Source: Subdoligranulum variabile
GTDB taxonomy: Bacteria; Bacillota; Clostridia; Oscillospirales; Ruminococcaceae
DNA length: 22,053 nt
Direction: 5' to 3'
NCBI GenBank assembly: GCA_004552305.1
Contig: SFOX01000024.1
Coordinates: 1-22,053, forward strand
Part shown: one piece after another, positions 6,189 to 12,895 of the stretch
How positions within the stretch are numbered: the stretch's first letter is position 1
How the letters are laid out: each line of letters starts with the position of its first letter
Made by a program: the position numbers and the translations under genes
The notes under the pieces: model-generated
Told to the model about the DNA's origin: nothing
Seen by the model: the letters and a program-made list of their open reading frames with translations, nothing else
Databases searched by the model: none

Positions 6189-7268
6189 ATGTTACAACAG
6201 CCCGGCGCGCTGATCGCCATGAGCGGCGGCGTGGACAGCTCGGTGGCGGCTTACCTGATGCAGCAGGCAGGCTACCGCTGTGTGGGCGCCACGATGCGCC
6301 TGTATCAAAACGAGGAACCGGGTGCGGACGGTCTGCAAACCTGCGGTTCCTCCCAGGATGTCGAGGACGCCGCCGCCGTGGCGCAGCGGCTGGGGATGCC
6401 TTTTACCGTGCTGAATTACACCGCCGAATTCCGCGAAAACGTCATTGCGGACTTTATCGGCACCTACGAGGCGGGCGGTACGCCCAACCCCTGCATTGTC
6501 TGCAACCGCACAATGAAATTCGGCAGGCTGCTGGAGTATGCGCGGCAGCAGGGGCTGGATTATCTGGTCACGGGGCATTATGCCCGCATTGACCAAGACC
6601 CCGAAACGGGACGCTGGCTGCTGAAAAAAGCACGGCATATCGAAAAAGACCAAAGCTACGTTTTGGCGGTAATGAACCAGGAACAACTGGCGCACGTTAA
6701 ATTTCCGCTGGGGGATATGGACAAACCGTCCATCCGCGCCTTGGCGGAAACGCTGCAGTTCTGCAATGCGCACAAGGGCGACAGCCAGGATATCTGCTTT
6801 GTGCCGGACGGCGACTACGTCGGCTTTATGGAACGCTTTACCGGCAAAAGCTACCCTGCCGGGGATTTTGTGGACGTGACCGGCAAGGTCGTGGGGCGGC
6901 ATCGCGGTGCGGTGCGCTACACCAACGGGCAGCGCAAGGGGTTGGGGCTGGCGCTGGGTGCGCCCGTCTACGTCTGCGGCAAGGATATGCTTGCCAACAC
7001 GGTCACGGTGGGACCGGAAACCGTGCTGTTTACCACGACCCTGACGGCGGACAATTGGAACTGGATCTCCATCCCCGATCTGACCGCCCCGCTGCGCGTC
7101 AAGGCGAAGGCGCGGTACCGCCAGCCCGAGCAGCCCGCCACCGTTCGCCCGCTGGGCGGCGGCAGGGCAGAGGTGGTTTTTGACACCCCGCAGCGCGCCA
7201 TCACCCCGGGGCAAACGGTGGTTTTGTACGACGGCGATGTGGTCGTCGGCAGCGGAAGGATTTTGTAA
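6189..7268 (+). CDS. mnmA: tRNA-specific 2-thiouridylase MnmA
   Basis: MnmA (359 residues) adds sulfur to U34 of Lys, Glu and Gln tRNAs, using ATP to adenylate the base and sulfur derived from cysteine. The N-terminal PP-loop is MSGGVDSSVAAYLM (residues 11-24). The nucleophile region reads GTPNPCIVCNRTMKFG with Cys105 equivalent to the E. coli nucleophile, and the second catalytic cysteine is Cys203 in GDSQDICFVP. The C-terminal beta-barrel contains YTNGQRKGLGLALG and ends RAITPGQTVVLYDGDVVVGSGRI. AAGGAG lies 8 nt before the ATG. The gene follows cysK, which fits a sulfur-themed neighbourhood, but has its own promoter. Cys102 replaces the Asp of E. coli MnmA, giving CxxC plus a distal Cys (see findings). 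Confidence 0.95.
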   Translation: MLQQPGALIAMSGGVDSSVAAYLMQQAGYRCVGATMRLYQNEEPGADGLQTCGSSQDVEDAAAVAQRLGMPFTVLNYTAEFRENVIADFIGTYEAGGTPNPCIVCNRTMKFGRLLEYARQQGLDYLVTGHYARIDQDPETGRWLLKKARHIEKDQSYVLAVMNQEQLAHVKFPLGDMDKPSIRALAETLQFCNAHKGDSQDICFVPDGDYVGFMERFTGKSYPAGDFVDVTGKVVGRHRGAVRYTNGQRKGLGLALGAPVYVCGKDMLANTVTVGPETVLFTTTLTADNWNWISIPDLTAPLRVKAKARYRQPEQPATVRPLGGGRAEVVFDTPQRAITPGQTVVLYDGDVVVGSGRIL

Positions 7269-7280
7269 GGCGGATGGTAT

Positions 7281-7475
7281 ATATGGCTTCCCCCAAAGGG
7301 GGAAGGCTTTCCCTGCGCGGTAGGGGCGGGGCATGCCCCGCCCGCGGCTTTGCGGCGATAACAACATTACGGGGTATCCGTAGGGGCGGCATATATGCCG
7401 CCCATTGCAGCCATCCCGTCAATGCAGCCTAACAGGTAAACGGCAGGGGCGAGCAATGCTCGCCCCTACAAGCAA
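7281..7475. repeat. Hairpin plus A-B-C palindrome unit after mnmA
   Basis: A CTTCCCCC/GGGGGAAG hairpin (7287-7294 with 7298-7305) followed by TTT comes first and may act as a weak terminator for mnmA. Then follow slot A (GGGGCATGCCCC core, about 7324-7343), slot B (GCATATATGC core, about 7385-7403) and slot C (GAGCAATGCTC core, about 7445-7468), in the same order and orientation as 148-287. The rest of the gap up to 7540 shows no gene. Confidence 0.8.
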
Positions 7476-7540
7476 AGGGCAAATTTGTGACAACCGCCTA
7501 TTTGCACGGCGGGGCAATAAAAAAATATCCACTCTCAGCA

Positions 7541-7576
7541 AGCGCCCGCCCTGCTATGCAGGGCAGGCGCTTTTTT
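7541..7576 (+). terminator. Intrinsic terminator before ddl
   Basis: AGCGCC plus GCCCTGC (7541-7554) pairs with GCAGGGC plus GGCGCT (7558-7571), with one mismatch and loop TAT, followed by T6 (7571-7576). It insulates the ddl operon from mnmA transcription, about 270 nt downstream of the mnmA stop. Between here and ddl there is an AT-rich stretch with TATTATACT (around 7633) that could hold a -10 box, but I could not fit a convincing -35 box. Confidence 0.85.
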
Positions 7577-7692
7577 GGCGTAAATCCCAAAACTTTTTTC
7601 GTTTTGATATAGCCAAACCGTGCATAATATGGTATTATACTAAGATGAATACTTATAAGTGTGTCCAATTCCGAAAAAGGGAGTCCTTATAG

Positions 7693-8808
7693 ATGAACAA
7701 ACAATCCAAGCAGCGCGTGGCGCTGTTCTTCGGCGGCGTTTCCAGCGAGCATGAGGTCAGCTGTGTTTCTGCCTCCACTTGGCTGCGTGCCCTGCAAAAA
7801 AGCCCCTGTGCCGACAAATACGACGTCATCTGCGTGGGTATCACCAAAAACGGTCGCTGGCTGGCGTGTCCGACCCTGACACCCGACGCTATGGCGGACG
7901 GCAGCTGGGAGAAAAGCCCAGACTGCGTACCCTGCCTGCTCAGTCCCGACCGCAAGGACCATGGTCTGTGGCTGCTGAAGGACGGCAAGGCGGAGCTTTT
8001 GCCCCTTGACATCTGCGCACCCGTTCTGCACGGCAAAAACGGCGAGGACGGCACCATTCAGGGTCTGTTCGAGCTGGCGCGCATCCCCTATGTGGGCTGC
8101 GGCGTGCTGGCAAGCGCCGTCTGCATGGACAAAGCGGTCGCCAATGCCCTGATGGACGCCGCGGGCGTACCCCACTGCAAGTGGGTGGCTGCCAGCCGCG
8201 CCGACTTGGAGCTGAACGGTCCCGTGGTGCTGGACGCTGTTGAGGCAAAGCTGGGCTATCCCATCTTTGTCAAGCCCGCCAACGCCGGTTCCAGCGTGGG
8301 CATCACCAAGGCAACCGACCGCGCGCTGCTGCAAAAGGCGGTGCTGGTCGCCCTGAACGAGGACGACAAGGTCGTGTTTGAGGAGTTCATCGACGGGCAG
8401 GAGGTCGAGTGCGCCGCCATCGGTAACCCCGACGACCCCGCCCACATTGAAACCACCCGCCCCGGCGAAATTCTGGCGGGCGCAGAGTTCTATACCTACG
8501 AGGATAAGTACAAAAACGGCGTGTCGCAGACCGTTATTCCCGCGCATCTCAGCGAGGAAAAGCTGGACGAAGTCCGCGCCGAAGCCCGCCGCGCCTACCT
8601 TGCCTTGGGCTGCGCAGGGCTTTCGCGCTGCGACTTTTTTGTCGAGCGCGGCACCGGGCGCGTGCTGTGCAACGAGCTGAACACCCTGCCGGGCTTTACC
8701 GCCATCAGTATGTATCCCAAATTGATGGAAAGCATCGGCGTCGGCTTTGACGAACTGATCGACAAGCTGCTGCAGCTGGCGGTACACCGCCGCAAGGGGG
8801 CCTATTGA
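7693..8808 (+). CDS. ddl: D-alanine--D-alanine ligase
   Basis: This 371-residue ATP-grasp enzyme joins two D-Ala for the UDP-MurNAc-pentapeptide of peptidoglycan. The N-terminal ALFFGGVSSEHEVSCVSA is the family signature, followed by PVLHGKNGEDGTIQGLFEL, VKPANAGSSVGI (ATP-binding) and NELNTLPGFTAISMYPKL (metal and substrate site). The omega-loop reads TYEDKYKNG, with the Tyr and Lys typical of D-Ala-D-Ala rather than vancomycin-resistance D-Ala-D-Lac ligases, so I infer normal D-Ala specificity. AAGGGAG lies 9 nt before the ATG. It is the first gene of a tight set with murI, DUF1934 and argS; its TGA shares a base with the murI ATG, so the two are probably translationally coupled. Confidence 0.95.
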   Translation: MNKQSKQRVALFFGGVSSEHEVSCVSASTWLRALQKSPCADKYDVICVGITKNGRWLACPTLTPDAMADGSWEKSPDCVPCLLSPDRKDHGLWLLKDGKAELLPLDICAPVLHGKNGEDGTIQGLFELARIPYVGCGVLASAVCMDKAVANALMDAAGVPHCKWVAASRADLELNGPVVLDAVEAKLGYPIFVKPANAGSSVGITKATDRALLQKAVLVALNEDDKVVFEEFIDGQEVECAAIGNPDDPAHIETTRPGEILAGAEFYTYEDKYKNGVSQTVIPAHLSEEKLDEVRAEARRAYLALGCAGLSRCDFFVERGTGRVLCNELNTLPGFTAISMYPKLMESIGVGFDELIDKLLQLAVHRRKGAY

Positions 8809-9632
8809 TGGATACACGACCCATCGGCGTATTTGACAGCGGTCTTGGCGGGCTGACCGCCGTGCGCCAGCTGCGCCGGGTTTTGCCGGGCGAGGATATC
8901 GTCTATTTCGGGGACACCGGGCGCGTACCCTACGGCTCGCGCGGGCGGGATGTCATTGTGCAGTATGCGCGGCAGGATATCCGCTTTTTGCTCAGCCGCG
9001 GCGTCAAGTTTGTGCTGGCGGCCTGCGGCACCGTGTCCTCCACCTACCCGCCGGAGGAAGCCGCCCGCCTGCCCGTACCCTACACCGGCGTGGTGGGTGC
9101 CACCGCCCGCGCCGCCGTGCAGGCGACCCGCAGCGGCAAGATCGGCATCATCGGCACGGCAGCCACCGTGCGCAGCGGCTCCTACGCGGCGGTCATCCGG
9201 GACATCTGCCCCGGCGCTGAAATTTATGCCCGCGCCTGTCCGCTGTTTGTGCCGCTGGTTGAAAACGGCTATGTCGATGCCGACAACCCCGTGACCAAGA
9301 TGGTCATTGCCGAATACCTGCAGGAATTGCGCGATAAAAACGTAGATACGCTGATTTTGGGCTGCACCCACTACCCGCTGATCAAGCGGATGATCGGCGA
9401 ATTTATGGGCGATGCGGTCACGCTGATCGACTCCGGCAAGGTCACGGCGCAAGCCACAGCGGCGGCGCTGGACGATCTGGGGCTGCTGAACGGGCGCAAA
9501 ACCGGCGGCAGCGCGCAGTTTTTTGTCAGCGATGTACCGTATGAATTTGCCCGCCAGGCGCGGATGTTCCTGGGCGAGTACGCCGGCAGCGGCGACGTGC
9601 CGGTGGAGCGCATCGCCATTGAGTCCTATTAA
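8808..9632 (+). CDS. murI: Glutamate racemase
   Basis: MurI (274 residues) converts L-glutamate to the D-glutamate needed for the peptidoglycan stem peptide. It opens PIGVFDSGLGGLTAVRQL, with the conserved Asp10 and Ser11. The two catalytic cysteines are Cys73 (AACGTVSST) and Cys186 (LGCTHYPLI). The first motif has Gly where the textbook family has Asn (ACNT). The ATG at 8808 overlaps the ddl stop codon as TGATG and is preceded by AAGGGGG, which favours it over the TTG at 8805. Coupling of ddl with murI puts two cell-wall precursor steps in one transcript. Confidence 0.93.
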   Translation: MDTRPIGVFDSGLGGLTAVRQLRRVLPGEDIVYFGDTGRVPYGSRGRDVIVQYARQDIRFLLSRGVKFVLAACGTVSSTYPPEEAARLPVPYTGVVGATARAAVQATRSGKIGIIGTAATVRSGSYAAVIRDICPGAEIYARACPLFVPLVENGYVDADNPVTKMVIAEYLQELRDKNVDTLILGCTHYPLIKRMIGEFMGDAVTLIDSGKVTAQATAAALDDLGLLNGRKTGGSAQFFVSDVPYEFARQARMFLGEYAGSGDVPVERIAIESY

Positions 9633-9647
9633 AAGCGAGGCGATACC

Positions 9648-10091
9648 ATGGACGAAAAATTTCTTATCACCATCAAAGGCACCATGGAGCAGCGGGGCGA
9701 CAGCGACACCGTGGAACTGATGACCCGCGGCAATCTGGTACACAAGGAAAACGCCTACTACATCGTTTATAAAGAAACCGAAACCACCGGCTACGCGGGC
9801 TGCACCACCACCGTCAAGGTGGCGGAGGACGCCCGCCGGGTGTCGATGACGCGGTTCGGCAAAAACCACAGCCAGCTTATCATCGAAAAAGGCACCCGCC
9901 ACCTTTGCCACTACGAAACCGGCTACGGCGCGGTCAGCTTGGGCGTGGCGGCGGATACCATCGAACACGCCCTGACCGAGCAGGGGGGACGGCTGCGGTT
10001 CAGCTACACGCTGGATTCCGGTGCCGAAAACTTTATCAGCCGCAACCTTGTGGACATTGCGGTGGAACCCCTGCCCGAAAATGCCGAGTAA
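9648..10091 (+). CDS. DUF1934 (YwiB-like) domain protein
   Basis: This 147-residue protein matches the DUF1934 pattern: ITIKGTMEQRGDSDTVELMTRG near the start, YYIVYKETETTGYAGCTTTVKV in the middle and a C-terminal beta-rich stretch with LRFSYTLDSGAENFISRN. Such proteins are small, presumably cytoplasmic beta-barrels of unknown role. In Bacillus the homologue ywiB also lies next to argS, and here argS follows 61 nt downstream, so the link is old. The start ATG lies 15 nt after the murI stop with AAGCGAGG upstream. There is no signal peptide. Function is unknown. Confidence 0.8.
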   Translation: MDEKFLITIKGTMEQRGDSDTVELMTRGNLVHKENAYYIVYKETETTGYAGCTTTVKVAEDARRVSMTRFGKNHSQLIIEKGTRHLCHYETGYGAVSLGVAADTIEHALTEQGGRLRFSYTLDSGAENFISRNLVDIAVEPLPENAE

Positions 10092-10152
10092 ATACTACAA
10101 ACTGTATAAAACGCCGCAACGCGGCACAAACCCTGAAAAGGAGCTTGCCATT

Positions 10153-11910
10153 ATGGAATACAAAAACTACAACCCCCGCCAGGCCGCTTTGGATGCCGCC
10201 CGCAACCTGCTGGTGCAGGCTGCCGGTGCCGCTGTGGCGGACGGCTCTCTGCCCGAGGCTGCTTTGCCGGACTTTATCGTGGAGATTCCGGCAGATGTGA
10301 AAAACGGCGATGTTGCGTCCAACATTGCCATGGCGGGCGCCCGCACCTTCCGCAAGGCACCCCGCCAGATCGCTGAGGCGATCACCGCCAAGCTGAATTT
10401 GGAGGGCAGCCTGTTTGCCCGCGCCGAGATCGCAGGCCCCGGCTTTATCAACCTGTTCTTAGGGCAGGAGTGGTTCACCGATGTCGTGCGCGCCGCCGTG
10501 GCGGATGCCGAGTACGGGCGCACCGATGCCGGCAAGGGCAAAAAATACAATGTGGAATTTGTTTCTGCCAACCCCACCGGACCGATGCATATGGGCAACG
10601 CCCGCGGCGGTGCCTTGGGCGACGGCGTGGCAGCCTGTCTGGACTGGGCGGGCTACGATGTGACCCGCGAGTTCTACATCAACGACGCCGGCAACCAGAT
10701 CGAAAAGTTCGGCAAGAGCCTTGCCATCCGCTACCTGCAGCTTTACAAGGGCGAGGATGCCTGCCCGCTGCCCGCCGAGTGCTATCAGGGCGCCGACATT
10801 GTGCAGCGCGCCAAGGAATTTGCCGGGATCCACGGCGATGCCTATGTCGAAAAGGATTTCGAGGAGCTGAAAAAGGCCATCGTTGCCGATGCCCTGCCCA
10901 AGAACATCGCCGGTCTGCAGCGCGATCTGGGCAAGTACCGCATTCAGTATGACGTCTGGTTCCACGAGAGCGACCTGCACAATTCCGGCGCGGTCAAGGC
11001 TGTGGTGGACAAGCTGCTGGAGATCGGTGCCTGCTACAAGGCGGAGGACGGCGCCATTATGTACCGCAGCGCCCAGTATGCCGCCAAGTACGGCGTTGCC
11101 AACAAGAAAAAGACCGACGACGGCAGCGAGGAGGAGGCTAAGGACGAGGTGCTTGTCCGCGCCAACGGCATCCCCACCTACTTTGCCGCCGACATCGCCT
11201 ACCACTACAACAAGCTCGCCGTGCGCGGCTTTGACAAGTCCATCGACGTCTGGGGGGCCGACCACCACGGTCACGTTGCCCGTATGAAGGGCGCGATGGA
11301 CGCCATCGGTCTGGACGGCGACCGTCTGGACATTGTGCTGATGCAGATGGTCAACCTGATGCGCGACGGCAAGCCCGTGCGTATGAGCAAGCGCACCGGC
11401 AAGGCCATCACTCTGACCGACCTGCTGGACGAGGTGCCGATCGACTCCGCGCGGTTCTTCTTCAACCAGCGCGAAAGCAGCTCCACGCTGGACTTTGACC
11501 TCGACCTTGCCGTGCGCAACGACAGCGAAAACCCCGTCTACTACGTTCAGTACGCCCACGCCCGCATCTGCTCCATCCTGAAAAAGCTGGAGAGCGAGGG
11601 TGTCAAGTTCGGCGGCGTGGAGGGCGTGGATGCCTCGGTGCTGACCGACGCCAGCGAACAGGCGCTGATCCGCCTGCTGGCAGCGTTCCCGGCGGAAATC
11701 GTCGCCGCTGCCGAAAAGTACGACCCCGCCCGCATCACCCGCTTCTGTATTGATGTGGCGACGGCGTTCCACCGCTTCTACAATTCCTGCCGCATTCTGG
11801 ACGCCGAGGGCGCCGTGCAGCAGGGACGCATTGCCCTGTGCCTGGCGGTGCGCAGCGTGATCTATAACATCCTGACGATGTTCAAGGTCAGCGTCCCCGA
11901 AACGATGTAA
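10153..11910 (+). CDS. argS: Arginyl-tRNA synthetase
   Basis: The 585-residue class I enzyme charges tRNA-Arg with arginine. The N-terminal additional domain (about 1-100) ends in GPGFINLFL. The catalytic core begins VEFVSANPTGPMHMGNARGGALGD, where HMGN (146-149) is the HIGH signature. GADHHGHVARMKGAMDAIG and the KMSKS-like VRMSKRTGKAI (MSK at 411-413) follow. The C-terminal anticodon-binding DALR-type domain ends at FKVSVPETM. AAGGAG 10 nt before the ATG at 10153 sets the start; a longer in-frame reading back to 10021 would run through the DUF1934 gene and is rejected. It is the last gene of the ddl operon and is followed by a strong hairpin. No T-box leader is visible upstream. Confidence 0.96.
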   Translation: MEYKNYNPRQAALDAARNLLVQAAGAAVADGSLPEAALPDFIVEIPADVKNGDVASNIAMAGARTFRKAPRQIAEAITAKLNLEGSLFARAEIAGPGFINLFLGQEWFTDVVRAAVADAEYGRTDAGKGKKYNVEFVSANPTGPMHMGNARGGALGDGVAACLDWAGYDVTREFYINDAGNQIEKFGKSLAIRYLQLYKGEDACPLPAECYQGADIVQRAKEFAGIHGDAYVEKDFEELKKAIVADALPKNIAGLQRDLGKYRIQYDVWFHESDLHNSGAVKAVVDKLLEIGACYKAEDGAIMYRSAQYAAKYGVANKKKTDDGSEEEAKDEVLVRANGIPTYFAADIAYHYNKLAVRGFDKSIDVWGADHHGHVARMKGAMDAIGLDGDRLDIVLMQMVNLMRDGKPVRMSKRTGKAITLTDLLDEVPIDSARFFFNQRESSSTLDFDLDLAVRNDSENPVYYVQYAHARICSILKKLESEGVKFGGVEGVDASVLTDASEQALIRLLAAFPAEIVAAAEKYDPARITRFCIDVATAFHRFYNSCRILDAEGAVQQGRIALCLAVRSVIYNILTMFKVSVPETM

Positions 11911-11919
11911 AACCGCAGA

Positions 11920-12007
11920 ATGAAAAATCCCCTGCCGCAAACGGCAGGGGATTTGTTGTATAGGCAGGAATCTTGGGCATACAGGGCGGTGCTTACACGC
12001 GCCCAAC
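11920..12007 (-). ncRNA. Candidate small RNA, about 88 nt
   Basis: A minus-strand promoter (12014-12042) would start an RNA near 12007, and the hairpin at 11925-11954 with its minus-strand T5 would end it near 11920. The 5' part can fold as GGGCG (near 12003-11999) with CGCCC (near 11987-11983) around GTG/CAC with a TAAG loop, and TTGGGC with GCCCAA as an alternative closing stem. The 3' end is the terminator hairpin. A frame starting ATGTTGGGCG has no ribosome-binding site and no stop before the terminator. No known family is recognised. Promoter and terminator are read directly; the RNA itself is inferred. Confidence 0.45.
11925..11954. terminator. Bidirectional intrinsic terminator
   Basis: A perfect 13-bp stem, AAATCCCCTGCCG (11925-11937) with CGGCAGGGGATTT (11942-11954) and a CAAA loop, follows argS by 14 nt. 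On the plus strand the T-tract is TTTGTTGT; on the minus strand it is the better TTTTT. It can therefore end both argS and the short minus-strand transcript proposed at 11920-12007. Confidence 0.85.
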
Positions 12008-12013
12008 ATATCT

Positions 12014-12042
12014 AGTATACCACAGGCTTATGCACTTATCAA
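12014..12042 (-). promoter_or_regulatory. Minus-strand sigma-A promoter
   Basis: On the minus strand TTGATA (12042-12037) and TATACT (12019-12014) are spaced by exactly 17 bp. The promoter points away from the large RNA and towards the argS terminator, with no protein gene downstream on that strand before 11920. Confidence 0.65.
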
Positions 12043-12090
12043 TCCATAATATGTACAAATCTTTCTTTGCAACGTTGGCGATTTTGCGAA

Positions 12091-12119
12091 TGGACGAACC
12101 ACTAAGGGTATGGTATAGT
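12091..12119 (+). promoter_or_regulatory. Promoter of the large non-coding RNA
   Basis: TGGACG (12091-12096, 4 of 6 consensus) and TATAGT (12114-12119, 5 of 6) are separated by 17 bp, with TGG just before the -10 box. Transcription would begin near 12126, where the AG-rich structured sequence starts. Confidence 0.6.
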
Positions 12120-12125
12120 ATAGTC

Positions 12126-12885
12126 ACAGAAAGAAAACAGCCGGAGATAAGGAAGACAAACTTCCAAGTGAAGCCACTTTCCCAAAGCTCACACAAAGAC
12201 CGGTCATGGAACGATCGACAGCTTAAAGAAGATTTTCTGAGATTGAAAAATCAAACAGAAACACTTTAGGGACTCCGATCCAAAAGCATGAGGGCAACAG
12301 AGCAGGAAAGACAAAGTAAAGGCTCGCCGGCAGGATTCGTAAGAAAGGAGGCTCAGACCCGATGGCAAACTTTAAAGATCCCATTCATCACCGGCGGGTC
12401 TGCGCTGGCTGACAAAGTGAGAACCACATCCAAAGCCGCAGGGCATACCCTGTAAAAGAAAATTTAGCGATGCATGGTTCACCAACTTTTGATTAGCAAA
12501 GCGCAGAGGCCGCCCACCCGAAAGACCTCAGCGTGTTACATAGATCAAGAGAAAGAAGGCTGGTAGAGATGACCACTATCACTCCACCGAACCCAAGGAG
12601 CCTGAAATTCACCTGATCAACAAGGAGATACTCCAATGTACAAGAGCTAAGAGGGGCTGCCCTCAGCATCAGACCCAGACCCGAAACTACGAGCCATTCA
12701 GACAAGGGATACTCCCATGAACGTGTAAGATTAGCCAAGGGTTAAAAAACTTCGCAACAGATAGGATGCGGTTCCTATGATTTTGAGTGACCAGTCCGAA
12801 AAATAACGAATAAGGGTTATGAGGCTTATGACTCCGAAGAAGTAAGACCGCCGGTGCAGATGGAAACATCTGCACCGGCTTTTTT
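12126..12885 (+). ncRNA. Large structured non-coding RNA, about 760 nt, class unassigned
   Basis: No long frame with a ribosome-binding site exists here, and the A-rich, lower-GC composition differs from the surrounding genes. A promoter precedes it and a strong terminator ends it. Local helices read directly include 12151-12155/12161-12165 (GGAAG/CTTCC), 12166-12170/12175-12179 (AAGTG/CACTT), 12241-12244/12249-12252 closed by a GAAA tetraloop, 12439-12443/12448-12452 (CAGGG/CCCTG), 12651-12655/12660-12664 (GAGGG/CCCTC) extended by GCT/AGC, 12761-12766/12773-12778 (ATAGGA/TCCTAT) and 12803-12807/12816-12820. Longer-range helices are 12354-12361/12395-12402 (CAGACCCG/CGGGTCTG), 12414-12418/12485-12489 and 12421-12430/12469-12480 (10 bp with a CA bulge) around the CAGGG hairpin. 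Size and ornate folding recall ROOL or GOLLD RNAs, but I cannot confirm membership. It lacks tmRNA, RNase P or group II intron signatures that I could find. The 5' end is approximate. Confidence 0.7.
12850..12885 (+). terminator. Intrinsic terminator of the large RNA
   Basis: GCCGGTGCAGATG (12850-12862) pairs perfectly with CATCTGCACCGGC (12867-12879) around a GAAA tetraloop and is followed by T6 (12880-12885). This is among the strongest terminators in the window and fixes the RNA 3' end and strand. Confidence 0.93.
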
Positions 12886-12895
12886 GTTGTGGGGT

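Noticed and set aside
10021..10152. N-terminal extension of argS from 10021
   Set aside because: It would overlap the DUF1934 gene in another frame; AAGGAG and the typical ArgS N-terminus place the start at 10153.
10092..10152. T-box or other amino-acid riboswitch before argS
   Set aside because: The gap is only 61 nt inside an operon and has no T-box sequence or terminator/antiterminator pair.
11973..12269. 98-codon plus-strand frame at the start of the large RNA region
   Set aside because: It begins upstream of the RNA promoter, has no ribosome-binding site, resembles no known family and overlaps clear RNA hairpins.
12126..12885. Interpretation as tmRNA, RNase P RNA or a group II intron
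   Set aside because: No tRNA-like end with CCA, no peptide-tag frame, no recognisable RNase P core, no intron 5' GTGYG with domain V, and no reverse transcriptase. The length also fits poorly for tmRNA and RNase P.
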